The notes under the pieces are model-generated. The model searched no databases, had not been told where the DNA came from, and was given only the letters and a program-made list of their open reading frames with translations. 5,959 nucleotides of DNA from JALHSV01 sp964553535 (lineage in GTDB: Bacteria; Nitrospirota; Thermodesulfovibrionia; Thermodesulfovibrionales; SM23-35), in the NCBI GenBank assembly GCA_964553535.1, contig CAZKLK010000116.1:1-5959 (forward strand). The letters run 5' to 3'. Below, in pieces: positions 1-4,781 of this stretch (positions are counted from its first letter, which is position 1; the number at the start of each line of letters is the position of its first letter). Both the position numbers and the translations under genes were made by a program.

Positions 1-990
1 GAAAAAACCTGGCTCCAAATCTACCACGCCAGCCCAGAAACCGATGCCCCAGCTGATATGGATTATCGCGAAGACAATTGGTAGTAATGGCATCGAACGA
101 AAGCCCCGCCTGAGAGCAATCCATAGAGAAGATGTGAGATTGGCGAATAAATATGCCCCTAAGGTTAGGGCAAGAGGTAAATGAGAATAAGGGGCTAATA
201 AGAATGAGAGAAAGATTCCTAATACGAATAATGGGGGGACAGCTTGCCTCCATCGAAGTGAATATTGATGCATCGTCAGCATCCTAACTTTCCACATTCC
301 ATATCGTAAGTACTGGCGAAGGAGCGACAGAAGTGAGTCACGAACATAATATCGACAGCGGATTTTAGGTGAAAGCAGGATTTTTTTACCCATTTGTCTC
401 AGACGATAATTCAGCTCATAATCCTCATTGACGACAAGCTCTTCATTAAAGCCGCCCACTAACTCAAGTGTTTCCTTGCGCCAGGCGCCTAAGTAGACCG
501 TGTCCACCCAGGCTTCTTTATCCGAATAACGGAATTTTGCATCACCTATACCGAAAGGGGTTGTTGATGCCATAGCAATTGCTTTGGCAATATACCCTTC
601 TCCTATGCTTCTTTGAACTCCTCCTACACTGGCAGCGTCAGTTTTTTGCAATAGTTCAACACACTGCTTTATGTATTCAGTGTCATAAATATTATGGGCA
701 TCCATTCTGATAATGATCTCGCCCTTTGCTTCTCGAATTCCAAGATTCATAGCAGATGCCTGAATGATTTTCGAATTTTTGATGACACGAATATGCTGAT
801 GTCGCCTGGCATATTCGTGAATAATGTGATCTGTACCGTCATTACTCATGCCATCGACGACCAGAATTTCATAGCATTCAATCGGGTAATCATTTCCAAG
901 TATCGAATCAAGACAGGCGGCTATATACTTTTCCTCATTTCTAACCGGCATAAGTACTGAAACAAATGGAAGTCCTGAGCTATTAACCAT
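1..990 (-). CDS. ExoA-like family 2 glycosyltransferase (partial, runs off left edge)
   Basis: Transfers a sugar from a nucleotide-sugar to a lipid-linked or growing polysaccharide at the cytoplasmic face of the inner membrane. I translated 330 codons from ATG at 990 to base 1 with no stop. Visible GT-A features are PVRNEE (15-20), VVDGMSNDGT (44-53), the metal-binding DAH (97-99), a WVDTVYLGAWR block (161-171) and the acceptor-site NEDYELNYRL (188-197). Three hydrophobic segments follow at about 252-268, 271-288 and 301-320. This order matches the succinoglycan ExoA subfamily of GT2, whose members are about this long, so little of the C-terminus should be missing. An in-frame TAA lies a few codons upstream of ATG 990, so this is the first possible ATG; the ribosome site is weak. 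It reads in the same direction as the family 4 gene at 1185-2384, 194 bases away. The acceptor and sugar cannot be told from sequence. Confidence 0.93.
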   Translation of the reverse strand, partial: MVNSSGLPFVSVLMPVRNEEKYIAACLDSILGNDYPIECYEILVVDGMSNDGTDHIIHEYARRHQHIRVIKNSKIIQASAMNLGIREAKGEIIIRMDAHNIYDTEYIKQCVELLQKTDAASVGGVQRSIGEGYIAKAIAMASTTPFGIGDAKFRYSDKEAWVDTVYLGAWRKETLELVGGFNEELVVNEDYELNYRLRQMGKKILLSPKIRCRYYVRDSLLSLLRQYLRYGMWKVRMLTMHQYSLRWRQAVPPLFVLGIFLSFLLAPYSHLPLALTLGAYLFANLTSSLWIALRRGFRSMPLLPIVFAIIHISWGIGFWAGVVDLEPGFF

Positions 991-1052
991 TGGAGTGACT
1001 GAGGTTCGTTAGGCTTCGCATATTATTGGTCTGCTCAAAAAGTGTTTTCGAT

Positions 1053-1135
1053 GTCGTTGCGAGCGACCGAAGGGAGCGTGGCAATCTCGGCCTCAAGACT
1101 GAGATTGCTTCGTCGCTGACGCTCCTCGCAATGAC
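1053..1135. repeat. Dispersed intergenic inverted repeat (hairpin element)
   Basis: The outer arms are imperfect inverted copies: the left begins GTCGTTGCGAG and ends GCAATCTC (1053-1088), the right begins GAGATTGC and ends CTCGCAATGAC (1101-1135), with a 12-base middle. Transcribed RNA would form a long hairpin between the two glycosyltransferase genes. From memory, elements of this form are scattered between genes in many environmental bacterial genomes. Their translation gives the characteristic spurious string VIARSVSDEAI, visible here on the minus strand. No transposase or target-site duplication is visible. The rest of the 991-1184 gap holds nothing I recognise. Confidence 0.8.
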
Positions 1136-1184
1136 AAGCAAATGTAAAGAACTATTGGTAACACTACACTGGTAGGGGTTGACT

Positions 1185-2384
1185 TTACCTCCGTATAACA
1201 TGCTTATATGCTTCTTCAAAGAGTTTCACTGAATGATCCCACGTATAGTGATTTGCCACCAAATTTCGTGCGTTGTGACCTAACTGCTTCCGAAAATCCG
1301 GGTCTTTCAGAAGCAGGCAAACACTATCCGCAAAGCTCTCCGGGTCGTCTGCCAGGAGGATATCCCTTCCGTGAGTGACCCGGATGCCTTCAGCACCGAT
1401 TGTGGTCGAGACAATCGCCTTCCCCATTGCCATTGCCTCTAAGATCTTCAGGCGCATGCCTCCACCCGATCGGAGCGGGACGATGAAGACAGTTCCTTTC
1501 GCATAAAAAGGCCTCACGTCATCAACAAATCCGGTCACAAAAACGGTGTCGGCTATTTCTAAATTGCTTATGGATTTATCAACAGATTTACCAACAATAT
1601 AAAGTAACACTTTAGGTATATTTTTTTGAATTTTGGGGAAAATCTCTCTACAAAACCAGACTAAGGCATCCACATTCGGCGGCCAGTCCATAGAACCTAC
1701 TGAAACAATCGTGTGATCCTCTTCCAGGCGAGAGTCAGGACTATAATAATCCGCATCGATACCGGCGGGAACAACAACCGTTCGAATGTGCCTGTTGAGC
1801 CGCATCAACTCGTCTGCATCCTCCTGAGTGATCGTCACACATAAATCCATATGTGAGCACATATCCGGTTCATATTGTTTAAGCTTTGCCGCATGGATGC
1901 ATGTATACACCTTAAGCAGACCCTTTTGAGACTTTGCATATCGTTCTGCCAATAAGCTCTNNNNNNNNNNATTGTGCTGACGCAAAATGGTGGGGATATG
2001 GAATTCGTTCCGGGAGATGGAATGATAGTGTGCCATGTGCAGATTTTCCAATTGGACGATATCACAGCTCTCTTTTTCAAGGTGCTTCCTCATCGTCAGT
2101 GCGAGTGAAGGTGATATATATTTGGATATTGTGTAAGGGATATGGGAAAAGAGATTCAACGCTGCAGGTAATAACCTATTGCGGGTATCGTGCTCGACTG
2201 CTTTAATGGTGCAATAGCGCCGTAAAGGACTCAGGATTTCTTCGGACGGTTTTGTCCGGCACAGCGAGAGGAGGGTGATTTCATGTCCGCGTTCTGCCAA
2301 CCGGCGCAGTGGTTCATAGATGGCAATCCTGCCTCCGTCCGTCGGCGGGTACGGTAGTTTAGGACAGAGGAGAAGAATGTTCAT
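1185..2384 (-). CDS. Family 4 (GT-B fold) glycosyltransferase, containing an assembly gap
   Basis: A retaining GT-B enzyme that probably adds a hexose during polysaccharide assembly in the cytoplasm. The 399-codon frame starts at ATG 2384. It opens with a Rossmann strand and glycine turn (MNILLLCPKLPYPPTDGG, 1-18), has an HN motif at 137-138, the second-domain start VGSMDWPPN (229-237), and the donor-binding block SGGGMRLKILEAMAMG (306-321) with E316, then GAEG (330-333). Spacing and motifs match glycosyltransferases of the Glyco_trans_1_4 type, which lack the first Glu of the classical EX7E motif. Ten Ns at 1961-1970 replace codons 139-142, but the frame is kept across them. It shares the HN, GS-D-P-N and G-G-M-L-EA motifs with the gene at 4807-5946, so the two belong to one subfamily. 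No strong ribosome site precedes the ATG; a 7-base-period array abuts it. Donor and acceptor are unknown. Confidence 0.92.
   Translation of the reverse strand: MNILLLCPKLPYPPTDGGRIAIYEPLRRLAERGHEITLLSLCRTKPSEEILSPLRRYCTIKAVEHDTRNRLLPAALNLFSHIPYTISKYISPSLALTMRKHLEKESCDIVQLENLHMAHYHSISRNEFHIPTILRQHNXXXXSLLAERYAKSQKGLLKVYTCIHAAKLKQYEPDMCSHMDLCVTITQEDADELMRLNRHIRTVVVPAGIDADYYSPDSRLEEDHTIVSVGSMDWPPNVDALVWFCREIFPKIQKNIPKVLLYIVGKSVDKSISNLEIADTVFVTGFVDDVRPFYAKGTVFIVPLRSGGGMRLKILEAMAMGKAIVSTTIGAEGIRVTHGRDILLADDPESFADSVCLLLKDPDFRKQLGHNARNLVANHYTWDHSVKLFEEAYKHVIRR
1961..1970. other. Assembly gap (10 Ns) inside a glycosyltransferase gene
   Basis: Ten undetermined bases lie within the family 4 glycosyltransferase. 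The minus-strand frame is the same on both sides (RQHN before, SLLAERYAK after), so the true length should be 10 plus a multiple of 3. The paralogous gene at 4807-5946 reads HNVEADYF at this point, so the missing codons probably begin Val-Glu. Confidence 0.95.
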
Positions 2385-2426
2385 ATTAACTGAAAACTAA
2401 CAACTGAGAGCTAAGAGCTAATTGAT
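2385..2426. repeat. Degenerate 7-base tandem array next to the family 4 glycosyltransferase start
   Basis: Six consecutive 7-mers starting right after the ATG complement at 2384: ATTAACT, GAAAACT, AACAACT, GAGAGCT, AAGAGCT, then the divergent AATTGAT. Five of the six end in CT. The array occupies the 5' untranslated region of the glycosyltransferase, where a ribosome site would be expected, and none is obvious. The rest of the gap to 2469 shows nothing recognisable. Confidence 0.65.
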
Positions 2427-2469
2427 AGCTTTCCGCATTACTGAAACCAATTGAGCTATTTTATCCGGA

Positions 2470-2891
2470 TTAAACAGGGGCATTCATAATCTCCCGCAAA
2501 TATTCTCTCCTTATATGTTGGAAATCAAGATACTTTTTACAGATCAATCCTTCAAAGTCAGCCATGGGAGATCTGTCTCTATCCACCACCACAAAGCCAT
2601 TTTTCAGGATATGGTAAATAAATGACAGGGGGCATAATTGATGATCCTCACATCTACGGGAATCCTGACTGTGTCTTCCAATTCATTCTCAATGTCCATC
2701 TCCATGAGTAATGGCGATTTATTGTTGACAGAATTGATAAATATGCCTACATCAATATCGTTAAACTGTTTATCCAAGGCAAAGGAGCCAAACAGATATG
2801 AAAAGAGAATACATTCTTTCATAAGAAGAGTTTCAGAAATTCTACTGACGAGAATATTTTTTTCTTTCGGTGCAAGATTTCTTTCGCTCAT
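2470..2891 (-). pseudogene. MntA-type minimal nucleotidyltransferase antitoxin, one-base frameshift
   Basis: In HEPN-MNT (type VII) TA systems this family AMPylates and silences the HEPN RNase toxin. From ATG 2891 the frame shows the nucleotidyltransferase signature LFGSFALDKQFNDIDVGIF, with GSF and the D-I-D metal ligands, then PVDVRIINYAP. It then ends early, at a stop near 2604. In the next frame the protein continues as LSFIYHILKNGF, DRDRSPMADFEGLI and KKYLDFQHIRREYLREI to TAA at 2470-2472, which is the usual C-terminus of this family (NxAPLxFxYxxL, then FE and YLDF). The break is at a run of five Gs (five Cs on the coding strand, 2628-2632); one extra base would restore 140 residues. No HEPN gene adjoins: upstream is the unrecognised broken gene and downstream the glycosyltransferase. 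It could be a sequencing indel or true decay. Confidence 0.82.
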
Positions 2892-3403
2892 ACTCTATCA
2901 ATACATGCTCAGGATATTCCTGTTCTTCAGATATATTATACAAAACATGAGCTCTGCTTATAGAGAGAAACTGGTCAGGTTGTGCGTTACGGTCTTTGTC
3001 ACGCCACGCGGTCTTTTATGGCTTGCCGGCATCATAGTGATAGTGATAGGTGGTCGGCATGGATTAAGCCTTCAGATCTTACCTCTATTCTGTATGAGTC
3101 CAAAGAAGGATCGCATAAGTGCGCGAGAACCATGAAAAGGCGTGGATGGTCTATCAGGAACTCATATTGCCTCAAACTTACCGTCAGACGAGGCAGTTCC
3201 GTCACGCGGGAAATAGTTGGATTACGTATTACCTCTGTCGCCATAGGGAATGTCTTTTCTAAAAGGTTTGGTATATCCGAGGCATTAATTATTGAGGTCG
3301 ATTTAAATACAATAATAAATACAATAAAAAGCAAAAGGTAAGCCCGATTGACTCCGGAAGAGTTTGCAGATTTAATACAGAAGTAATGACCCGCAAAGAT
3401 CAA
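2842..3403 (-). pseudogene. Broken gene for an unrecognised, probably exported protein
   Basis: I do not recognise the family. From ATG 3403 the minus strand gives 123 codons. The first ~20 merely lie antisense to the hicA remnant, so the original start has probably been lost. A strongly hydrophobic stretch follows (AYLLLFIVFIIVF), like a signal peptide or membrane anchor. Then comes protein-like sequence, including LPRLTVSLRQYEFLIDHPRL and SYRIEVRSEGLIHA, before a stop at 3032. In the +1-shifted frame the sequence goes on as TTYHYHYDAGKP, a TAA, then AWRDKDRNAQPDQFLSIS and AHVLYNISEEQEYPEHVLIE, with its stop at 2842-2844, overlapping the MNT gene start by about 50 bases. At least one shift and one stop are therefore needed to join the pieces. 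Coding status rests on composition and continuity only; the opposite-strand readings look Arg-rich and shadow-like. Confidence 0.5.
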
Positions 3404-3435
3404 AACTTTACCTTTCCAGCTTGTTGGCTTGTAAG
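3340..3435 (+). repeat. Direct repeat copy A (hicA 3' end plus downstream hairpin)
   Basis: Bases 3340-3410 match 4605-4675 with only about four mismatches, after which similarity continues less exactly (CTTTCCAGCTTGTTGGCTTG against GCTTGCCGGCTTGTTCGCTG). Copy A starts inside what is the coding sequence of hicA in copy B. The left junction abuts an A/T-rich stretch belonging to the broken gene on the minus strand. The copies are 1265 bases apart and bracket the RHH-RelE and hicB genes and most of hicA. Confidence 0.93.
3342..3386 (+). pseudogene. hicA: hicA 3' remnant (last 14 codons)
   Basis: The plus strand reads ARLTPEEFADLIQK then TAA. This is the C-terminus of the downstream HicA (AGLTPEEFADLIQK) with one changed residue. 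The codon just before is a stop, and nothing upstream resembles the HicA core with its catalytic His, except perhaps GCAAAAGG at 3331-3338, which also occurs in hicA at 4574-4581 and might mark an internal deletion. It is a leftover of a second hicA copy and cannot encode a toxin. Confidence 0.88.
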
Positions 3436-3440
3436 CTTTT

Positions 3441-3475
3441 GAACTTCGAACGGAGAACCTTGAACTTTGAACATT
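3441..3475. repeat. 7-base tandem array, GAACNNN type
   Basis: Five perfect-period 7-mers, each beginning GAAC: GAACTTC, GAACGGA, GAACCTT, GAACTTT, GAACATT. It lies between direct repeat copy A and the RHH-RelE promoter, in the 3404-3637 gap between genes. Confidence 0.75.
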
Positions 3476-3486
3476 ATACTTTATTA

Positions 3487-3572
3487 CCCATCACTCATTA
3501 CTGATCACGGTTTTATGACGACTCACGGTCTTTTTCGCCTGCGGCTACTCACGACTCACGTTTCATGGTTCA
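3487..3572. repeat. 7-base tandem array, CNNNTCA type, upstream of the TA promoter
   Basis: Two runs of 7-mers with consensus CNNNTCA: 3487-3507 (CCCATCA, CTCATTA, CTGATCA) and 3545-3572 (CTACTCA, CGACTCA, CGTTTCA, TGGTTCA). They are separated by a degenerate stretch containing CTCACGGTCTTTTTCGC (3522-3538). Both that block and the block at 3541-3565 recur near-identically in the arrays after hicA, at 4741-4757 and 4706-4730, but in the opposite order. No gene lies in this stretch. Confidence 0.75.
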
Positions 3573-3574
3573 CC

Positions 3575-3603
3575 TTGAAATCAGAATATGAATGTATTAT
3601 ACT
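3575..3603 (+). promoter_or_regulatory. Sigma-70-type promoter for the RHH-RelE pair
   Basis: TTGAAA at 3575-3580 and TATACT at 3598-3603 are separated by exactly 17 bases. The predicted transcript would start near 3610, giving a leader of about 28 bases with a GAAGGTG ribosome site at 3624-3630. It starts just after the last 7-mer of the upstream array. Confidence 0.65.
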
Positions 3604-3622
3604 TAATATAAATGAATATGAA
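3584..3622 (+). promoter_or_regulatory. Candidate operator for autorepression by the RHH antitoxin
   Basis: Two perfect direct copies of GAATATGAA (3584-3592 and 3614-3622) lie 30 bases apart, about three DNA turns. They flank a palindrome TATTA-N4-TAATA (3595-3608) that covers the -10 box. RHH antitoxins typically bind such repeats over their own promoter. The assignment is inferred from position and symmetry. Confidence 0.5.
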
Positions 3623-3637
3623 AGAAGGTGAATAAAA

Positions 3638-3880
3638 ATGCCTAAAACCATAACATTACGGTTACAGGATGAAGTCTACGATAAACTCAACCGGGCTGCA
3701 ATAAATGACAACCGGAGCATAGCAAATCTCATCGAGACACTTGCCCTGAGAAAGCTCGAAGAGGAATCGGTTGTCGATGATTTTGAAATGGAAGAAATAT
3801 TTTCAAACACCGTTTTACTGAAAAAGCTCGAAAGAGGTCATGGGCACGCTGTTCAGAAGAAAGGGATGATGGTTGGTTAA
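3638..3880 (+). CDS. Ribbon-helix-helix (CopG/RelB-like) antitoxin
   Basis: An 80-residue antitoxin that should dimerise to bind its own promoter and neutralise the next gene's toxin. Residues 2-10 (PKTITLRLQ) form the DNA-contacting beta strand, followed by the two helices (DEVYDKLNRAAIN and RSIANLIETLALRKLEEES), with the N-R-S turn typical of RHH folds. The acidic to mixed C-terminal tail (47-80) would wrap the toxin. ATG 3638 has a ribosome site GAAGGTG 7 bases upstream. The stop (TAA 3878-3880) overlaps the toxin start by 8 bases, indicating translational coupling. The promoter and candidate operator lie just upstream. The gene reads against the surrounding glycosyltransferases and appears intact. 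Confidence 0.9.
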   Translation: MPKTITLRLQDEVYDKLNRAAINDNRSIANLIETLALRKLEEESVVDDFEMEEIFSNTVLLKKLERGHGHAVQKKGMMVG

Positions 3881-4154
3881 ATTCAGGATTTTTGAAACCA
3901 CTCAATTTCTCGAAGATCTTACCAATGATATGGGAATAAAGGGTCAGCGCGTCAGGAAGAAACTTTCAGAATATGTGTATCCGCAGCTCAGAGATAATCC
4001 CTTTTTTGGAAAAAATATTAGAAAATTGAAGAATTACAAACCGGAGACATGGAGGTACCGGATCGGCAATTACCGTTTCTTTTATGAAATCGATGAGAGA
4101 GAGCGTATCGTCTATATGATAACCGCCGAGGCACGTAAAGATAGTTACCGATAG
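3873..4154 (+). CDS. RelE/ParE-family toxin
   Basis: A 93-residue toxin of the RelE/ParE superfamily. Such proteins are ribosome-dependent mRNA nucleases (RelE, YoeB) or gyrase poisons (ParE), and sequence alone does not decide which. The fold is visible as an N-terminal strand (VKFRIFETTQFLEDL), helices rich in Arg and Lys (KGQRVRKKLSEYV), the LRDNPFFGKNIRKLKN segment, and the core strands TWRYRIGNYRFFYEID (59-74) and RIVYMITAEARKDSYR (78-93). The C-terminal ARKDSYR resembles the HRREVY end of active RelE relatives, with Tyr92 in the catalytic-type position but no His. The start is TTG 3873, overlapping the antitoxin stop, with AGAAAGGG upstream as ribosome site. The frame is intact, and the antitoxin is its likely partner. 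Confidence 0.9.
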   Translation: MVKFRIFETTQFLEDLTNDMGIKGQRVRKKLSEYVYPQLRDNPFFGKNIRKLKNYKPETWRYRIGNYRFFYEIDERERIVYMITAEARKDSYR

Positions 4155-4172
4155 ATCATCTGGGCGCACAAT

Positions 4173-4181
4173 TGGTATAAT
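4173..4181 (+). promoter_or_regulatory. Extended -10 promoter for hicBA
   Basis: TGGTATAAT has a perfect TATAAT box at 4176-4181 with the TGn extension at 4173-4175. No good -35 box lies at the usual distance, which is normal for extended -10 promoters. Transcription would start near 4188, ahead of the hicB ribosome site GGAGG at 4201-4205. It lies in the 58-base gap after the RelE-type toxin, so hicBA need not depend on the upstream TA promoter. Confidence 0.55.
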
Positions 4182-4212
4182 TATTCAGATTGCAAACAAG
4201 GGAGGATACGCC

Positions 4213-4425
4213 GTGCGATGCAGAATTTTCATAGAACAAGACGAAGATGGGATGTATGTTGCTGAATGCCCTTCTTTGCCGGGATGTGTCTCTCAAGGGA
4301 AAACTCGACAGGAGTCCCTCAATAATATACAGGATGCCATTAAGGGTTATCTGGAAAGCCTGAAGAAACACAATGAACCCATTCCGCCTCCGATTGAAGA
4401 AGAAATCGTCGAGGTCCTTGTTTGA
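4213..4425 (+). CDS. hicB: HicB antitoxin (short form)
   Basis: A 70-residue partial RNase H-like antitoxin that blocks the HicA mRNA interferase. The signature is clear: RIFIEQDEDGMYVAECPSLP (4-23), GCVSQGKT, then the helix RQESLNNIQDAIKGYLESLK and an acidic tail IEEEIVEVLV. It ends after this domain and has no C-terminal RHH or HTH DNA-binding domain, so it may be unable to repress its own promoter. The GTG start at 4213 is supported by GGAGG at 4201-4205, 7 bases away. The stop TGA (4423-4425) overlaps the reconstructed hicA start TTG at 4422, the coupling usual in this family. The order is hicB before hicA, reversed from the E. coli hicAB operon but common. Confidence 0.93.
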   Translation: MRCRIFIEQDEDGMYVAECPSLPGCVSQGKTRQESLNNIQDAIKGYLESLKKHNEPIPPPIEEEIVEVLV

Positions 4426-4651
4426 GCAAGCTGCCCAATGTTTCAGGCCAAGGACTCTGTAAATTTTGAAGAAAATAGGTTACTCTATAGACCATCAGAC
4501 TGGAAGTCATATTATTTTGAGAAATGAAAACCCACCGTACCGACGATTGACAGTGCCTGATCATAAAGAGATTGCAAAAGGAACTTTAAGGTCTATTCTC
4601 CGTCAAGCCGGATTAACTCCGGAAGAGTTTGCAGATTTAATACAGAAGTAA
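4422..4651 (+). pseudogene. hicA: HicA mRNA interferase, one-base frameshift near the N-terminus
   Basis: HicA toxins cleave mRNA through a small dsRBD-like fold. From TTG 4422, overlapping the hicB stop, the frame reads SKLPNVSGQGLCKF, the standard HicA N-terminus, and then hits TGA. One base out of phase it continues LKKIGYSIDHQTGSHIILRN, then YRRLTVPDHKEIAKGTLRSI and LRQAGLTPEEFADLIQK to TAA 4649-4651. Restoring one T in the four-T run at 4464-4467 gives a perfect 76-residue HicA. The catalytic His is in GSHIIL (His30 of the restored protein). As given, only a 61-residue product from TTG 4466 could be made, lacking the first strand and helix and having no ribosome site. The lesion may be a sequencing indel or an inactivating mutation. 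Programmed frameshifting is poorly supported, as there is no proper slippery heptamer. Confidence 0.88.
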
Positions 4652-4702
4652 TGACCCGCAAAAACCAAAACTTTAGCTTGCCGGCTTGTTCGCTGGCTAA
4701 AG
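4605..4702 (+). repeat. Direct repeat copy B (3' end of hicA and downstream hairpin)
   Basis: The parent copy of the repeat at 3340-3435. It starts at the codons for AGLTPEEF in hicA, includes the stop and about 50 bases after it, and ends at the CTAAAG arm of the hairpin. The 71-base core differs from copy A at about four positions. Confidence 0.93.
4671..4702 (+). other. Hairpin downstream of hicA
   Basis: CTTTAG (4671-4676) pairs with CTAAAG (4697-4702), and inside it CCGGC (4681-4685) pairs with GCTGG (4692-4696, one G-T pair) around a six-base loop. No T-run follows, so it is not a standard intrinsic terminator; it might stabilise the hicBA transcript end. The related CTTTAC/GTAAG pair exists in copy A (3406-3411 and 3431-3435). 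Confidence 0.45.
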
Positions 4703-4709
4703 CCCGCGG

Positions 4710-4744
4710 CTACCCACGATTCACGTTTCACGTTTCACAATTCA
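4710..4744. repeat. 7-base tandem array, CGWTTCA type
   Basis: Five perfect-period 7-mers: CTACCCA, CGATTCA, CGTTTCA, CGTTTCA, CAATTCA. They are followed by CGGCCTTTTTCGC, also found in the array upstream of the RHH-RelE promoter. The array lies between hicA and the convergent glycosyltransferase. Confidence 0.8.
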
Positions 4745-4781
4745 CGGCCTTTTTCGCTTTTCAGTGCGCCGGATTGGAAGC

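Noticed and set aside
694..960. Plus-strand 88-codon frame
   Set aside because: It lies wholly opposite the ExoA-like glycosyltransferase, whose motifs are clear on the minus strand.
983..1219. Minus-strand 78-codon frame
   Set aside because: It runs through the dispersed inverted repeat and the ends of two real genes; its SVSDEAIS translation is repeat-derived.
1835..2206. Small frames on both strands across the N gap
   Set aside because: They overlap the family 4 glycosyltransferase in other frames and show no family features.
2638..3341. Two plus-strand frames (165 and 119 codons) opposite the MNT gene and the broken exported-protein gene
   Set aside because: The first is opposite recognisable MNT motifs. 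The second is Arg-rich with no recognisable domain and is less protein-like than the minus-strand reading; some uncertainty remains for 2982-3341.
3441..3572. CRISPR array or integron attC site
   Set aside because: Units are 7 bases with no spacers, and no attC-type core sites or integrase are visible, despite TA genes being common in integron cassettes.
4461..4470. Programmed ribosomal frameshift in hicA
   Set aside because: A -1 shift is needed, but the codons AAA TTT TGA do not form an X XXY YYZ slippery site and the T4 run is too short for typical transcriptional slippage.
3966..4564. Minus-strand frames opposite the RelE-type toxin, hicB and hicA
   Set aside because: They are shadows of genes with clear family signatures and ribosome sites on the plus strand.
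4671..4702. Intrinsic terminator after hicA
   Set aside because: The hairpin is followed by CCCGCGG rather than a T-run.
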